Shown here: positions 1-13,100 of the stretch, in pieces
Position numbering within the stretch: position 1 is the stretch's first letter
How the letters are laid out: every line of letters begins with the position of its first letter
NCBI GenBank assembly: GCA_020747065.1
Contig: JAGMVK010000026.1
Location: forward strand, 590,618 to 654,617
DNA length: 64,000 nucleotides
Reading direction: 5' to 3'
Source of the DNA: Cadophora sp. MPI-SDFR-AT-0126
Lineage: Eukaryota > Ascomycota > Leotiomycetes > Helotiales > Ploettnerulaceae
Made by a program: the position numbers and the translations under genes
Notes under the pieces: generated by a model
Seen by the model: only the letters and a program-made list of their open reading frames with translations
Database searches by the model: none
Told to the model about the DNA's origin: nothing

Positions 1-1410
1 AAACACAGGTAGAAACTGAGAGCTGCATTAGTTATACGTGTATCGGCGGGCGACATTTGTCTTGAATTTCACAGCAGTAGAACTGTTTAAATTGTTGTCG
101 GATACATCGACCGTCAGGTAAATGAGCGACCATATAATCTATTGCCTCGGAAATTTCTTACGAGCGACTACTTTCTTAGACTGTGGTGTCAAGTGGTGCA
201 TCCGCAATATGGGTCCATCCCCTGGCATTGTGGTCACCACCATACCTTCCCTGTTTTGGCCTTTTTCAATTGAAGATCGTTTCATCATGCAGAGGTCTAA
301 TGCTTGCTGTTAGTCCTTCCCTGACCCGTCATTTCACGTATGTGCAAAAGCTATATGGGATTATCAAACTGTGACTATCATAATTTAGGCTCGATATTTG
401 GATTTCTTTTTCTTTTGAGAGTAGCCTAAGTTCGTCGTTTCAGTGGAACGTGGAGCTTAGGCAGGATCTGCAATGCATGCCTCTTAGAGAGTTTAGTTTA
501 AATTCAGAGTAGGGGAACTACCACGAGTTTGGGGATTTGACCCTCTCGTTCCTGCACGTAAAGAAGCCAAACAAAACAAATGGATGAACGACGCTACAAG
601 TACAAGCGATGACCATTTATCATAGCTGATGAGCTCACTAGCGCTATTTTTCAAGTGTATTTGGTTATGCCCCGGATTCGCACGGCAGCAGGAGCCTGTG
701 ATCGAGACATCGGGGGAATAGTCACGTCAATCTTGGTGTATGCATCGACAAATCAGTGCCTTCCCCGAACCCTTTAGGTTCAGTAAAACCGTATGCGTCG
801 CATCTCACTAGCATAACAAAGGATTGAAAGTCGAAGATCTCATGATCTTCTTCACCGCCGCACATTTTATCAACTGACTGCCTCGGCTCGATTTTCGAAT
901 AGCTTCATCGGTGATACACCTTCCTTCGCACTGACTAGGATGTGCTGATCTCAATGATGTGGGGTCTAGCCACTTATAAATTATGGAGTCTGCCGGTTCT
1001 TTTATCTTGTTATACTTCAGATTGAACTCTCAAGGTTCTGTATAGGTAAATTCATGGTGCATTTCGGAAGAGAGAAGCTGTCGAGCAAGCTGTCGAGCAA
1101 GCTGAACAAACACATCGATTTTTCGGATTATCTAGGCTGCAGACTTCGCTAGAAAGGGAAGAATTATGATCCATGACTCTCGAAATTCTTATGAATTCTA
1201 AGTTGAAGTATCAATATTGTCACGAAATTATTCTTCACTCTACAGATTCTGGAGCATAATCTCCCATCCCAAACCAGCTATCAGGTTATTTCCTCCTCAA
1301 ATGTCTCACATGTCAGATAGTCCGAACTGACCATCTCAAATTCAAATCATTGACGTCTATTTTTCACAACCATAGGTATCGCTTCAGACATGTTGTCACT
1401 GTTCTCGTGC
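1..1410. other. Intergenic, no gene recognised
   Basis: Only short open frames of about 60 codons occur here, with no recognisable domain, signal peptide or splice pattern. I see no RNA gene. The right end is the 3' flank of the HsbA-like gene on the minus strand. Confidence 0.5.
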
Positions 1411-2346
1411 CTACAGGGCAAGTACAGCGGCAAAAGGCAGAGCGATTTTCAGATATTTGACACTATGTAACTCAGCACAAAGACGAATAACATCGGAAGG
1501 CAGCTTTACCTGTGTGATGGTACAGCGGAGTTGGTCGATGTCGAAGTCGGTGAATTGGCACTGGATCTGGCGGGTAAAGTTGCAGCAGCCTGTCCGTCCG
1601 AAATTGTCGTCGGGTTGGGTGAGCTCTCAGAGGAGTTTGGAGGAGTTGTGGATTGTGCTGCTCCACCGCAGCTCGTAGCTGTAGATCCAGCGACCACGCT
1701 CGAGAAAGCGCCATCAATGCATATCTTTACAGAGCTGGCCGCGGCCTGTGAAGCAGTTGGAGCAATCGAAATCAAAGCGTTGGCAAATTCGCCAGTACTA
1801 GATTGTAAGGAGCTCAGATCGTTCGAAGCGACTTCACCAAGACCCGCCTTTTGAAACGCTGCTTGTTCTCCAACGAAAGCATTGATAGCGCTGATGATAT
1901 CTGGGATCAAAGAATTGACAGCATTCAGAATCGACGTTGCATCGGAGTCTGAAAGAGTTGATGTTCCCTTCGCATCTGTGGTTCCTTGCTTGATGGCATT
2001 CTCGAGTTTGCTTTCAGCTTGAGTAACAGGGACTGCGGATACAACATCGCCTCTAGAGGATGATACGTGGTCAGTCTTGAATCCCAACACAATACGCATC
2101 GTATTGCGCTTAATTGGCAATATACCTAGGAATGGGATTTTACGTGGCTTCGTGACAAGATGCCCAAACCAGCAAAAGCTATTCCAAAATTACTTACTTG
2201 TAGGCATTGATTGCATCAGTCAACGACTTCACATTATCACCAATAGTAGAGATGTCCGAAAGAATCTGTTGTGCTGTACGGGCTAAAAGTGCAGACATTA
2301 CGGCGCTGGTGCTGGAGGTCAGGACCAAGGTGAGTGAAAACTTCAT
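1411..2346 (-). CDS. HsbA-like GPI-anchored cell-wall surface protein
   Basis: Three exons on the minus strand: 2346-2198, 2052-1510 and 1462-1411, giving 247 residues. Donors GTAAGT and GTAAAG and the phases all agree. The start has a hydrophobic signal peptide (MKFSLTLVLTSS). The middle is the alpha-helical hydrophobic-surface-binding (HsbA) type domain, with the family-like stretches AESKLENAI, GTTDAKG and ILNAVNSLIPDI, and one conserved-looking Cys pair. A Ser/Thr/Pro-rich linker follows. The 17-codon last exon supplies a hydrophobic tail (LKIALPFAAVLAL), as expected for a GPI-anchor signal; without it the frame stops early. HsbA proteins are secreted and bind hydrophobic surfaces, and may recruit cutinase-like enzymes. 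The gene is paralogous to the one at 6996. Function is inferred from family. Confidence 0.8.
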
Positions 2347-3162
2347 GGTGATGTAGTTGTCAGTGGCTTCGCGAGTTCGAGAAATTGATGGGGAAGGTTA
2401 TGGCACAGAATTGCGATATTCTCGATACTCTTCAGTTTTCACAAGAAATGGCTTGCAACAAATGCGATTATTGTTCCGGTGTCAATGGCAGCACATGCCA
2501 TGAGAAGCACCACCCAGACAGCCTCGGCAGGAACTGACAATCCTGAGGATCTCAGAATGATCATAGGAACCGCATTCAGGTCTAATTTGCTCCTTATCTT
2601 TGACGAAAGTCCGAAGTCTAAACAACATCCTGTTCCGCCAGTTCCGTGATTCTACCCAACTAGTCTCCAGCCCGGTAGATGACTAGTGCCTCATTAGCTG
2701 CTCGATGGCCATACTAATCTCCCCAGCTCGCGCATTCAACCCGTTAAAGCATGCCTACTCCCTTTTGCCTGTATAACTACCGAAGTCCACTTCTCCACAT
2801 CACGAACTGCTATGCGGGGAAGGCAACTCTGTCACCGAGTATGTGGTGCAGGGGGAAGCAAGCAGCTCCCTGGCTCTTGACAGCGTACTAATGCAACTTT
2901 GAGTTTAAAAATACAGAATCAATATTCTTTCGACCAGTGAAATACTCGGCATCGTTGAGATCAGTAAACTTTTGATAAGCGAATAAGCTTCCTCGGTACG
3001 CGGCTCATGGTGGTCCTTCACATGGAAGCTCGCGCGAAAGATAAGCCACGCCTTTGGTACCTCACTTTGGGACTTGGAATCTTGGTGCTTATAATATCTC
3101 TTTTTCGAAAACCTCTGCATGCGTGCAGCACGATTCTACATTTCTAGTCTTTTGTTGTAAAT
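2347..3162. other. Intergenic between divergent HsbA-like and MFS genes
   Basis: This 0.8-kb gap lies between divergently transcribed genes and should hold both promoters. I recognise no TATA box or operator with confidence. The open frames here are short and lack family features. Confidence 0.5.
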
Positions 3163-5022
3163 ATGGAGTCGTCAAAAGAATTCAAACCAGAGCAGGTATC
3201 TCACCAAGAAAACATGTCGATGGAACATTCTGCCTCCGATCATGACAATCGAGTTGATCGAGTGCCTACTGTAGCTCTTTACGAGGGCGACAAAGTCAAC
3301 TTGATTCCTATGCCTACAGATGATCCAAATGGTTGAGAATGTCTCTCGTTCTCAGACATTTATGTACTGATGTGCCAACAGATCCTCTGAACCTCCCTCC
3401 GTGGCGAACATGGGCAGCAATTGGATCTTTGTGTCTCTGTACGTCCACCGGTCTCAATTTATTACTTCACTACAATCACTAACCTAGATACAGTTGGAGC
3501 CATGGCCGCAGCCGCTGAAATCATTCTAGGTGCCATGCTTCCAGTCTTTGTTATCCAATATTCCCCGATAGGGAAATACCCACCATCGTACAAGATCCTT
3601 CAGTACATCCATTTGCCAGAAAATGTCAATTCTCTGAGGGCACTGGAAGATCTCAATCAAAATTCTGGACCACCTATCTGGAGAACGTTCCTTCTATCGT
3701 CCCTTCCAGTATTGATGATTGGACTTTCGAATTTCTTCTTCGTGCCTCTGGCCATAACCTTCGGACGAAGGCCGGTAGTCCTGGTCTCAGGGCTGATTGC
3801 TATGGGCGGTGCCGTATGGGCCGGCCACAGTACTTCCTTGAACTCACATCTGGGAGCAAGGTCTATTCAAGCCATTGGTGCGGGCACAGTGGAGAGTTTG
3901 ATTCCTTTCATCATTTCAGATATGGTGTTCCTCCATCAGCGAAACAAAGCAATCAGCTTGGTCTTTGGCATTCAAGGACTCTTGATTGTTATCTTGGGTA
4001 TCGCCACTCCTTGGATTATCATTCGGGTGAACTGGAATTGGGTCTACTTCATTACAGCCATTGCAGCTGGAGTGTTCTGGATTGCAGTTTTCTTCTTTAT
4101 GCCCGAAACCCGATACTACCGGACGGACAATGAAATGAGTATGTCAATTCTGAAGATTTTTGACGTCGAATGCTTACAAATGTATCCAGAGGGCGTTTCT
4201 CGGCACATGCTATTGCCAGGACAAGCAAGGCCGCCAATCGATCTCACAGAGCATGCTGCTCGTACCTGGAAAAGAGATTTGATGCCTTGGGGAGGGCCGG
4301 TGCACGTCAAACGTGGTCTGCTGGCTTTTCTTCATACACTTCAGACCTTCTTTTACCCGCACATCTTCTTCGTCACGCTACTGAACTCAGCAACAATCGC
4401 CGCAACTCTGGCAGCAGGATACACGGTCTCTCCTCAGCTTCTAGCAGATCCATGGAGCTGGCCTTTCGAGCATCTTGGCTTCCTTCTGTTCTCGGTTCTG
4501 ATCTCTGCCATTGCTGTCTTCCTCATCTCTGGCCTTCTCGCAGACGGTCTGGCTAACTTGATAGCCAAGCGCCGAGGCCGAAGAGACCCTGAGATCCAAG
4601 TGCTCAACCTCATTCCACCTACTGTGATATCCTTGATCGGCACGGTTCTGTTCGGACTGGCTGGTGATGAACCCGCTAAGTATGGTTGGCCAACGTTCCT
4701 CGTGGGACTTGGTTTCATTTCTTATGGCTTCTTGGCAACCAATTCCATCGGAGTTGTGTATGTATTGGAGTGTTATCCTCATATGGCTGGTCCTGCTCTC
4801 GTCAATATCGGTAGTATCCGCTCGATCATTGCATTTCTGCTAGTATTCGATGTCGCTGAGTGGATTGCCAACATGGGATATTTGAGAACATTTGGAATCT
4901 ACATGGGGTTACTGGGTGGATTCATCCTGTTCATTCCATTGATATTCATATTTGGGGAAGGATGGCGAAAGAGGTGGCCAGGTCCGACTGAAAGAGTGGA
5001 CGTAAATGTCGTGAAGGAGTGA
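3163..5022 (+). CDS. MFS transporter (DHA1-like)
   Basis: Exons 3163-3331, 3382-3438 and 3488-5022 join in phase across introns of 50 and 49 nt to give 586 residues. The ATG at 3163 is chosen because it supplies the usual hydrophilic N-terminus (MESSKEFKPEQ), followed by PPWRTWAAIGSLCLYTVGAM running into the first membrane segment. About twelve hydrophobic segments follow, with a long cytoplasmic loop after the sixth. The loop motif GRRPVV matches the MFS signature between segments 2 and 3, and ARSIQAIGAGTVESLIP resembles segment 4 of fungal drug:H+ antiporter-type carriers. It probably exports or imports small molecules at the plasma membrane; the substrate cannot be told from sequence. Confidence 0.88.
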
Positions 5023-6995
5023 AGGCTTTCATAAATTGTAGTATCACTGGTATCATAATCTGGAATTTCAGTTTTCTTAACCCTAATGTAAACATAGAAA
5101 TACAAATTCAACATTTGCTCTTCACCATTGCGAAAGCTGTTCCTCGTAATTCTTGTCGCACTCTGTCCTAAGTTCTGCTTGGATGTGAGGGGAAGCCTCT
5201 CAGGAGGCACAAGTCTATCATGCCAAGATGATGATAGCTCGATGCTGTTTCACATATCTCTCCAGAATTTTGGAGATCTTCATTACGGTCATTTGGCATC
5301 ATGCTTATTACTGGAAGATCATAATTCGAGCTACCTTATTTTCCCCTCATTCCCAGGATTGATTGATTTCATGTTTAAAAACGCAATTTCTTGTCCCCTA
5401 ATGCCACTATGTACACAGTGCTGGGGCAAAGATACCCTGTTTTGCTTTCTAATTCTCGCAAAAACAGGACTTTGCTCGCCCTTGTGACCAAAAGACTCGT
5501 CAACTTGTTCATAGGATTGGATCGTGGCGATGTGATGGTGTGCTCCTAAGCATTTGTGAGGTTTCAAATAAACGACGACGCAAGCCATGTCGGCTTTTCA
5601 TTCGCTCGGCTTGGGGAGTAGGATCACCCCCTGCCCTGAATCTGGCTCTGCGAGTTATCCCCCGCAAAAAAGCCTAATTTTGATTAGATGATGGACCAGA
5701 GGCCCTTTCAGAGGCTCGTGCTGATAGACACAGGGTCAGGGTTTATTGATCCTTACCGTCAAGTCTGTTACGGAAGATCTCTCCGCAGTAGAGAAAAAGC
5801 TTAAAGATCCTGCGGGGGCGGGGATTTCTCCACCATTTTTGGGGTTTCCTGTGCATGAGCTCGCGCTTAATATCTTCTGCTGCACCTTCAACACACTGTG
5901 CAAAAAGGAGGCAAAAGTCACTGTACAAGATCTGAGAAATCGCTGGGCTCTCGTAATGACTTTTATAATAACAAGAAACATTGTTCACTTTCTCACCGAG
6001 TTCAGGTCTTGCACGTGCCTTTAACACAACTCGGCTTTTCGACAACATGTTTCATGTGAGCTAAAAGATCGTCCCGAGGGTAGAGCAACTGACTGAAAGA
6101 TATATTTGGAGTCTGCTTTGAACTAATCAGCACGAGACACGATTCTGAGATTATCACGCCAAGCTTCGATTCTCCCATAAAGAACGGCTTTGCCACGACT
6201 GTCGCGATGATCGGCCAGGTATTAAAAAAGCCTCGTTGCTAGCTTTGTCAAAAAGTGCAAGTATAGCCTTCGCCCCTGGAGCTACAAATAATACTGCTAA
6301 TCTTGGTCATTTTGAGCGCTTCTAACGGCTCTGGTCAGACACCCATTGACCATTGTCCAATCAGCAATGGGTAAGGATGGTCTCCAAGATGCAAGATGCT
6401 CTTTACGTAGAAAATGACATGATCTTTGCAGTAGCTTAATTCACATACTACGGCATGGTTTTCAGAGTATGGAGAACTTAATTAGGACAAGTCTCGTTCA
6501 AGCAGTTCAGGTAATTCCCCTCATTTCCCTATTCGCAAACGGCATCAGGAAAGAGCAAGGATGGAGAACTATTCCTTGTCCTTTTACTGTGGTATAGAAA
6601 TAGCTTCTCACTAGAGGCCATCGCATAATCTCACCACTTCAGCCAGGGGTAGCTATACGAAGAGCGAAAATGGCCTGTTTTCAAATAAAACACACACCCT
6701 CTCTTTCGAATGCCAACTAACCAACGGTATACAATTTCCGAGGATCGCGAGGGCACTTCGACCGAGGCAAGCACATGATTGTCGTACCTCAAGGAGATCT
6801 CGTGCTCCAGTTGGTGGTCTCGACACTAATGTAAGGGGTAGCTACGAGGAGTCTACTTCAAGAGCTATCACCCTCTCCTTTTCCTCTTCAGTAGCTGCTC
6901 TTGTTCCTCAGTCAATCGTTCCTGCATCTTGCGTCAGCTTTAAAATCAATATCTCAGCACACCCTCTTTCAGTGAATCCCACTCGCATATCAAAA
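5023..6995. other. Intergenic, 2 kb without a recognised gene
   Basis: Several overlapping open frames of 60-120 codons occur on both strands, but none has a recognisable domain, consistent splice sites or a coding-like composition. A relic too degraded to recognise is possible. The right end must include the promoter of the second HsbA-like gene. Confidence 0.45.
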
Positions 6996-7941
6996 ATGAA
7001 GTCCTCCGTGGTCATTCTCGCGCTCGCCGCCACTGGTAATGCAGCTATCCTCGCTCGTGACGCAGCCACCGTCCTCTCTGACATCGAGACTCTCAACTCC
7101 AATACCCAAAGCTTGACCACTGCCGTCAACTCTTTCAGCGGAATCAGCGATGCCGCTGGTTTGATCGCTGCTGAGAGCGGTCTGTCGGACGCCATCAACA
7201 AGGCAACCACCGACGCAAAAGCCACCACTTCAGTCTCTGACTCTGAGGGCTCTTCTATTTTGGATGCTGTCAAGAATTTCATTCCAAACATTGTCGCTGC
7301 GCTCAATGCTGTCGTGTCGAAAGATACGGCTTTCACTTCTGCTGGGGTGCAGAGTGTCGTCGCTGGCGATATAGCTTCAGTTTGTCTTTCCGCTCCCTTG
7401 CGTACTGCTATTCCTGAAGAGAAAACACTGATTTTGATGTCTCATCTAGCTCCGAACCGAAGCTTCCGATTTTGCTGCTGCTTTGATTGCCGCAGCCCCG
7501 GAGGGAGCTAAGGCTGGCGGGAATGCCGCTGCTTCTTGCATTGACGCCGCGTTTGAAAATGCTATTGCTACCAAGACCGCTGACGGGTCATGCGCCAGCT
7601 CTGTCACTTTCGAGGGAGGATCAAGTGCTACCTCGGCACCAGTCACCCAGTCTAGCTCAGCTGAACAGGTTCCTTCGAGCTCCGCCGCTCAGGAGACTTC
7701 TCCATCCACGTCCGAGGGATCCGCTCCCGCTGTCTCTTCCTCCACGGGCTCTGAGGCCACTTCGGGAGCTGTTGTTCCATACCCAACCGCTAGCACTACC
7801 ACTACTCCAGTCGTTGTTGGCACTGGAAGCGCCTACCCTACTTCCACTGGTCCAATCCAGGTCAGCCCCAACAGCGGAGCTTCCGTCAAGATTGGAATGA
7901 CCGGTATCTTCACCATTCTTGCTCTCGCCATCGTATTGTAG
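6996..7941 (+). CDS. HsbA-like GPI-anchored cell-wall surface protein, paralogue
   Basis: Two exons, 6996-7379 and 7450-7941, joined in phase 0 across a 70-nt intron (donor GTTTGT, acceptor CTAG), give 291 residues. The start at 6996 is used because it begins a clean signal peptide (MKSSVVILALAATGNAA). The HsbA-type helical domain covers roughly residues 20-180, with VLSDIETLNSNTQSLTTAVN, FIPNIVAALNAVV and AAASCIDAAF. A Ser/Thr/Pro-rich stalk of about 90 residues leads to a hydrophobic C-terminus (IGMTGIFTILALAIVL) typical of a GPI signal. It is probably a wall or surface protein that adheres to hydrophobic surfaces. It is clearly related to the minus-strand gene at 1411-2346, but its stalk is longer. 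Confidence 0.88.
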
Positions 7942-9003
7942 AGGCAGGTTGGACTGGATGCAGAAGTGCATTGTATTTTGTTGTCAATGATATCAACCTC
8001 ATGTATCGGCGGACACATACTTCGATTCTATTTACACATTACTTTGTATCATAGGACTTTTTGGTGGGGTATTCAAAAGGCGCTGTCAGATACGGAAAAT
8101 AATGGAACTAATACAGTGTCTGGGTAGTCCTTGTTTCACTTCAAAAAAAGTTTTTAGGAAATTTGGTAATAAGCGGACTGTTATTCAGATTATCTCATTC
8201 CCAGATCGAAGTGAATTCAAGAAGATGATTACTATGGAACGAGCATGTATGAGTTTATCTTCCTGAACTAAGCAAACTCCATTGCACTTTTCTTGACCCA
8301 AGTTCTAGGATCAGATGATCGCAGAGAACTCTTCAATTTTGAGAAGCAACATACCCCAAAAAAAACCCTGATTTTCAAGCAAATGGTCTCGTTTGATTCT
8401 GAATCAATTGACATGTTTCAATTTCTTATTGAGAGGACTGTTGAGAGACTTCTGTCACAGTCAGAATGGAACTGAGACTTGTGAAGCAAATTCCAAGCCC
8501 GATTATTGTTGATTTATTCTAGACCCAGCTTCACCTCTGGGGTGAGGACGACGCGAGTCATGAGTAAACAGCAACTGGACCTCATAGAGACGAAGTTTAA
8601 TGATATCAATTTGTACTCTTCGAAACATATAAATACGCATGGATACTCGGTGTAGAGTGGGGAGAAATGCAGATCAAAACAATGCACTGTAATCGAGCCT
8701 CGGCTAAAATTGACCCACTTTTCTGAGTGCACCAAACCTCTTCGCACAAAAAGATCGACAGCGCTGCCCCATGACCCCATTATCCAACATCAAATGTAAA
8801 CCCAAAGTCCCAACCCAAATTCCTCGGCTTCACATGGCTCCACCCCCGATTCCCACGTGCGCCCAAGTCCTAACTCCTTTCTTGATTCCTTCTCTGCAAC
8901 CAACCTCATTTTCCAAAAAACAGGAATACAAGGATGCGGCTGGACGGCATGGCGGAAGCTAACCATACCAGGCGGTAATTTCCAGACCGAGATTCAGGCA
9001 CGT
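7942..9003. other. Intergenic between convergent genes
   Basis: The 3' flanks of two convergent genes meet here. Only short frames without family features are present. I see no RNA gene or repeat. Confidence 0.5.
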
Positions 9004-10113
9004 CTACCAAAGAGACAAATATACTGGATTGTCCCAATCGAAGTTGCTTTCAACCGCTTCGATTCTCTCGTGACATGTCCCAAAAAGACGGTCCCAGAGA
9101 AGTGTTTGCTTGCCGTAGTTATAACTCTTCTTCCATCCATTACGGTGATGGAGATCGTGATCCTCTGTTAACAACTCGGAGTCGAAGAATCTCAGAACGG
9201 GGGTGAATGTCGTCGGTGGAGTGAAGTGGACTCGCAATCCGCTGTGTCCCCATAGTTCAGTAAATACAATGTATTGTTGGCAGATCCACCAATCCGCGAA
9301 GCCCATAGGCAGACCCATCAACTTCATGGTTCCGTATGTGATGATTGGGATGCCAACGATGTCGAAGACCTCTTGTATGGAGTCGGCGTAGAGAGTAAGA
9401 AGTGGTGATGGATGTTTGGTGAGATGATGAGTTCGGTGCAAGGACCAGAGAGTCACATTCTCGTGCATGGCACGGTGATACCAATAAAACCAGAAGTCTA
9501 AGATGGTACCATACAATCCAATCTCCAAAGGCAAGTACCAGCTAAATGTAGAGAAGGGATCTTGGCTCGTCGCGAAGGCCAAGAAACAACTCATGATTGG
9601 GCGGATTGTGGCTGTTGAGGTGAGGGAGTGGAGGACCTCTTTGGTACGAGAATCTGGAACTTGGTCTCGGTCATGCTTGTCTCCATCGAGGTATCCATAT
9701 TGGTGGCCTAGCTCCCGCATCTTGTGTATTTCGCGAATGGCGTTGAACTTGAAAGTAAAGGAGTAGAATGCAAAGGCGGCAAGCCAGTGCATGTTCTTCC
9801 CGGTGAGATAGATGTATGCTTGATGGACCAAGAGTGGCCACAGAGCATGGACGAGAATCCATTTGTGGCTCTCTAAGTGAGGAACATAAGGCATCTTGTC
9901 CGTCTTCGCAAAGACTGGCACCTCGCGATTAAGATCAGTGGGGTGCAAGGCGAGAATGTCCATGATCCACTGTTGGCGATTCCATGTTTTCTTGTCCCAT
10001 GTTCGCCAAGTTGATTTCATCGAGTCCTTGGGATTTCGCGCAATAGATGCAGGGGTTGGGGCCGTAGTGTTCTTGCCCGTTTCTGCAACGGTGGTAATGG
10101 TGTTCGTGGCCAT
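9004..10113 (-). CDS. Fatty acid hydroxylase / sterol desaturase superfamily protein
   Basis: A single exon of 369 codons. The three histidine clusters of this di-iron membrane oxygenase superfamily are visible: HRAMH at 213-217, HRTHH at 226-230 and HDLHH at 319-323, with an additional H290/H296 pair (HSGLRVH). Hydrophobic segments around residues 85-125 and 170-210 precede the first box. Such enzymes use O2 and electrons from cytochrome b5 to hydroxylate or desaturate sterols, sphingoid bases or alkyl lipids in the ER membrane. The long N-terminal hydrophilic region and DRDQVPDSR segment do not match ERG3, ERG25 or SUR2 as I know them, so the substrate is unassigned. An AT-rich TATATAATTATAC stretch lies about 60 bp upstream of the start. 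Confidence 0.88.
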   Translation of the reverse strand: MATNTITTVAETGKNTTAPTPASIARNPKDSMKSTWRTWDKKTWNRQQWIMDILALHPTDLNREVPVFAKTDKMPYVPHLESHKWILVHALWPLLVHQAYIYLTGKNMHWLAAFAFYSFTFKFNAIREIHKMRELGHQYGYLDGDKHDRDQVPDSRTKEVLHSLTSTATIRPIMSCFLAFATSQDPFSTFSWYLPLEIGLYGTILDFWFYWYHRAMHENVTLWSLHRTHHLTKHPSPLLTLYADSIQEVFDIVGIPIITYGTMKLMGLPMGFADWWICQQYIVFTELWGHSGLRVHFTPPTTFTPVLRFFDSELLTEDHDLHHRNGWKKSYNYGKQTLLWDRLFGTCHERIEAVESNFDWDNPVYLSLW

Positions 10114-13100
10114 GTCTGTGGTCTTTGAGATGCTGTGCAGTGAAGTTGAGATCTGAAGTTGGTAAGTGTTGTATAATTATATATGAAGCTTTTTGCCTCA
10201 TGCAACTCTGCATCACATGTGTTCCTCGGCATGTTGCGCCCCACGCTCCTCGGTAGTTTGTTTCGTCGAGATTGTGACTTTGTTTGGACCATACAACGCA
10301 TCGGCCGCGTGGCGCTTGCTCGCTTAAGCTCTCGCCTAGGAGCCTGGCAAAATAGGGGCCAGTCACTGGTTGTAAGAAGCCTCAGACTCAGCAGTTGTTT
10401 ACCATCGCACTCGCTCACGCCTCCTTGAGCCGAGATGCTCTTCTTTAGATGAGCGTCTTGATTATGTGGAAGTGCATGCATCTTCATGGTGGGAGTTCGC
10501 AAGATTCAGGTGATGGGCATTGAGTTCCAGGATTGTTTCAGGAGTCATGTTTCGAGTGAGTGACTTGGCGTCACCGGGATCAACATTCGAGAAGTTCCAA
10601 AGACCTATGTGGTTGGACTATAGGAGACGCCTGAAGCCTCAAGATATGACGTAGGGCAGATTGGCCACCTGGGAGAGAGTTGGGATGTTGCTCGTCACTG
10701 TGTCACCAATCGATTCGTTGTTGCATTAAGCCTTTCGGCATGCCTCATGCCAGCGGGCAGATTACTCATAAACTGTGAAGACTTGCATGCATGTGGAGGA
10801 TTGATTTAATAGCACAATTATGTAGATTTGAGAAAATATCCCTCGGCATGTTCTCTTCTGAGGACGCGGCCTCCATGGTTCTTGAATCATAGTACTTCCG
10901 AGCTGAACAGGCAGTGCCAGCATTCTCTTGGCGTGTCGTGGCTTTGATGACATTGCTGCCTTGTTCGAGCTCTCTACAGCGTAAAGGTTACGACACAATT
11001 GCTAGAAGCGAAAGTTTAGTATTTTTCTTTCTCCAGATAGGCATAAGTATGACTCATCTCCTCGGTATCACAGGGTGTTTATAAGGATGTTGTTGTTGAA
11101 AGCTTTGTGGCCCTGAGATTAGTCAACATGTTTCAGATGTCTATCGCCTGATATCGTACGTCCTGTGACTTCTTTTGACTCCAAGAGAGGTAGCTTTAGC
11201 TTCCTTCTAAGTCACATTCACGGCCTCCAGGCCAGAGACAAGTCCAGATAGTTGAAGTCTCGAGCATTTGTGTCCTTTTCGCATCTTCAGTTTCACGAAG
11301 AGATAAGTTATATATCAGGAATAAATTGATTCTGAACCTCTTTTGATTAGCTTGTAAAAAATAAATTCCTAGAGGTGTGCTCATTGTCGCGAGGTTTTGT
11401 AACTTAATTTTCAAGTGGTCTAGCATCCTACATTTTCTTTGGAACATCGGAACAACTTCCATGACTGAATACAGTGCCTGATGTAAGTGTGCTAGGAGCG
11501 TTCTTGTAAGAGTCTCCATGTCGCCCAAGGATGTCTCTTCTCCAGAACCAGTGGCAAGCTCTGTTATTGTCTCGTGAGGGATACCAATCGGGGTCTAATA
11601 TTCCGCAGCTCGACCAACAATCACATCCTAATTAATCAAGTCAGCTTCTATAATATTAAACGTTTCGTACCTTCCACTCTAAATACCCAGTTCTTGAAAT
11701 GATGCTCAATACCTCACCAATCAAGCTGCACCCTCTCACCATTGCTCTCCAGTTTCGCATGCTCGAGTGTGATATCGTCCATACACATGACTGCTTGACT
11801 GATGTTTCACAATAATTGTCTATGCGGTCCCCGGTTATGTGGGCATAAAATCTATTAACGGGAGTAGGTGAGGAGAGGAAGTATCGGTGTAGGCTTTCAG
11901 GACAAGTTCCTTTGTGAGTCAGTTGGAGTGATATCGGGACCGCTCAACGCATTTTGAGGGAATTTAAAACTTAGTAGACAGTGCAGTTGATTGAGTACGG
12001 AGATGGAACTAATTTCTCGTCCTGAGCCGCCGAAAATTCCACGGTTTAGGCCGAGTTCAGTGATTGTTTGGTTGGGCATCTACACCACCCTCATTTTGGC
12101 TTTGTGGTTATTAGTGTAATAATTTTCTTAATTATTCTCCCAGGACTTTTCTCAGGTCACATAAATGCTCGGTCTCTCGATATTCGATCCAGCATCACAC
12201 TTCTCGTCGAACGATTCAAAACAGGCCAATTTCAATCCGATAACCATCATCATGGAGACCACGGCCACCATTCTTGTCCTCTCTGCAACCTCCACTCTGG
12301 TGAGAGGCATTTCAGTTGTAGTACCTCATCTAGGTCTGACAGGTCTGGAGAATAAATTTATAGTCTCATTGCTTCGGCAGTATGCATTAGTTCCCTGTTC
12401 TAGATGCTGCCAAATACCCTAGATACATGCCCCAAATAGAGACGTCGTCATTGTTAGCCCTCATGTCCCTGGATGGCGGTGGCTTGTACTGTTGTGCCTT
12501 GAGCAAGTGCCCACCGACTTCAAAAGCTTCGGCTCAAGAGAGTCTCGAGGTTGAGGTTTTAGGATGAACTTGCAGTCTCGGTGCTACTACAAGAGTGGTG
12601 TTTGGTATTGGTGTGACTTGAGTGAGAAGTCCAGCCTATCTGATGTTACAGCAGGAAAGTTGGCCCCGAAGCTGCTGTTGAGAGTGAGGAGAACTGTCCG
12701 CGTTGATGATTGAGAGATCGGTATTCAGATGGATGATGGATTTATTGCTGGTTCAGCTTAGTCTTCAATGGGAATTTCTTCTTGTAACTGAGTGCTGTCA
12801 GTTTCAAAGGTATTTTATCTATCGAAAATGGAGCGGAAGCAGACTTCCTCACTGTATATAGCTTTCTCTCTCTCTCTCTCTCCAAGGTCCTTCTCTCCTT
12901 AGAGCAACTACCAAATCACAATAAAGAGATCAACACTGCAATTAAAACTATTGATGCACTAAGCACCATTTCTGTCCGTAATATGGTAGCAACACCCACC
13001 CGAGAATAGAAACCTTCGTGAAAATCCGACCGATCGAACCCCTGCTGCATGCCACACGCTGCTCCACGACCAAGATCGAATATATCTTTATTTCAAAGCT

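Noticed and set aside
5128..5487. 119-codon plus-strand frame starting MRKLFLVILVALCPK
   Set aside because: The start resembles a signal peptide, but the rest is irregular and Cys-rich without pattern, lies in a 2-kb stretch with equal-length frames on the other strand, and has no splice partners.
7487..7900. 137-codon frame overlapping the second HsbA-like gene
   Set aside because: A frame-shifted shadow of its Ser/Thr/Pro-rich stalk, giving a Leu/Arg/Pro-rich artefact.
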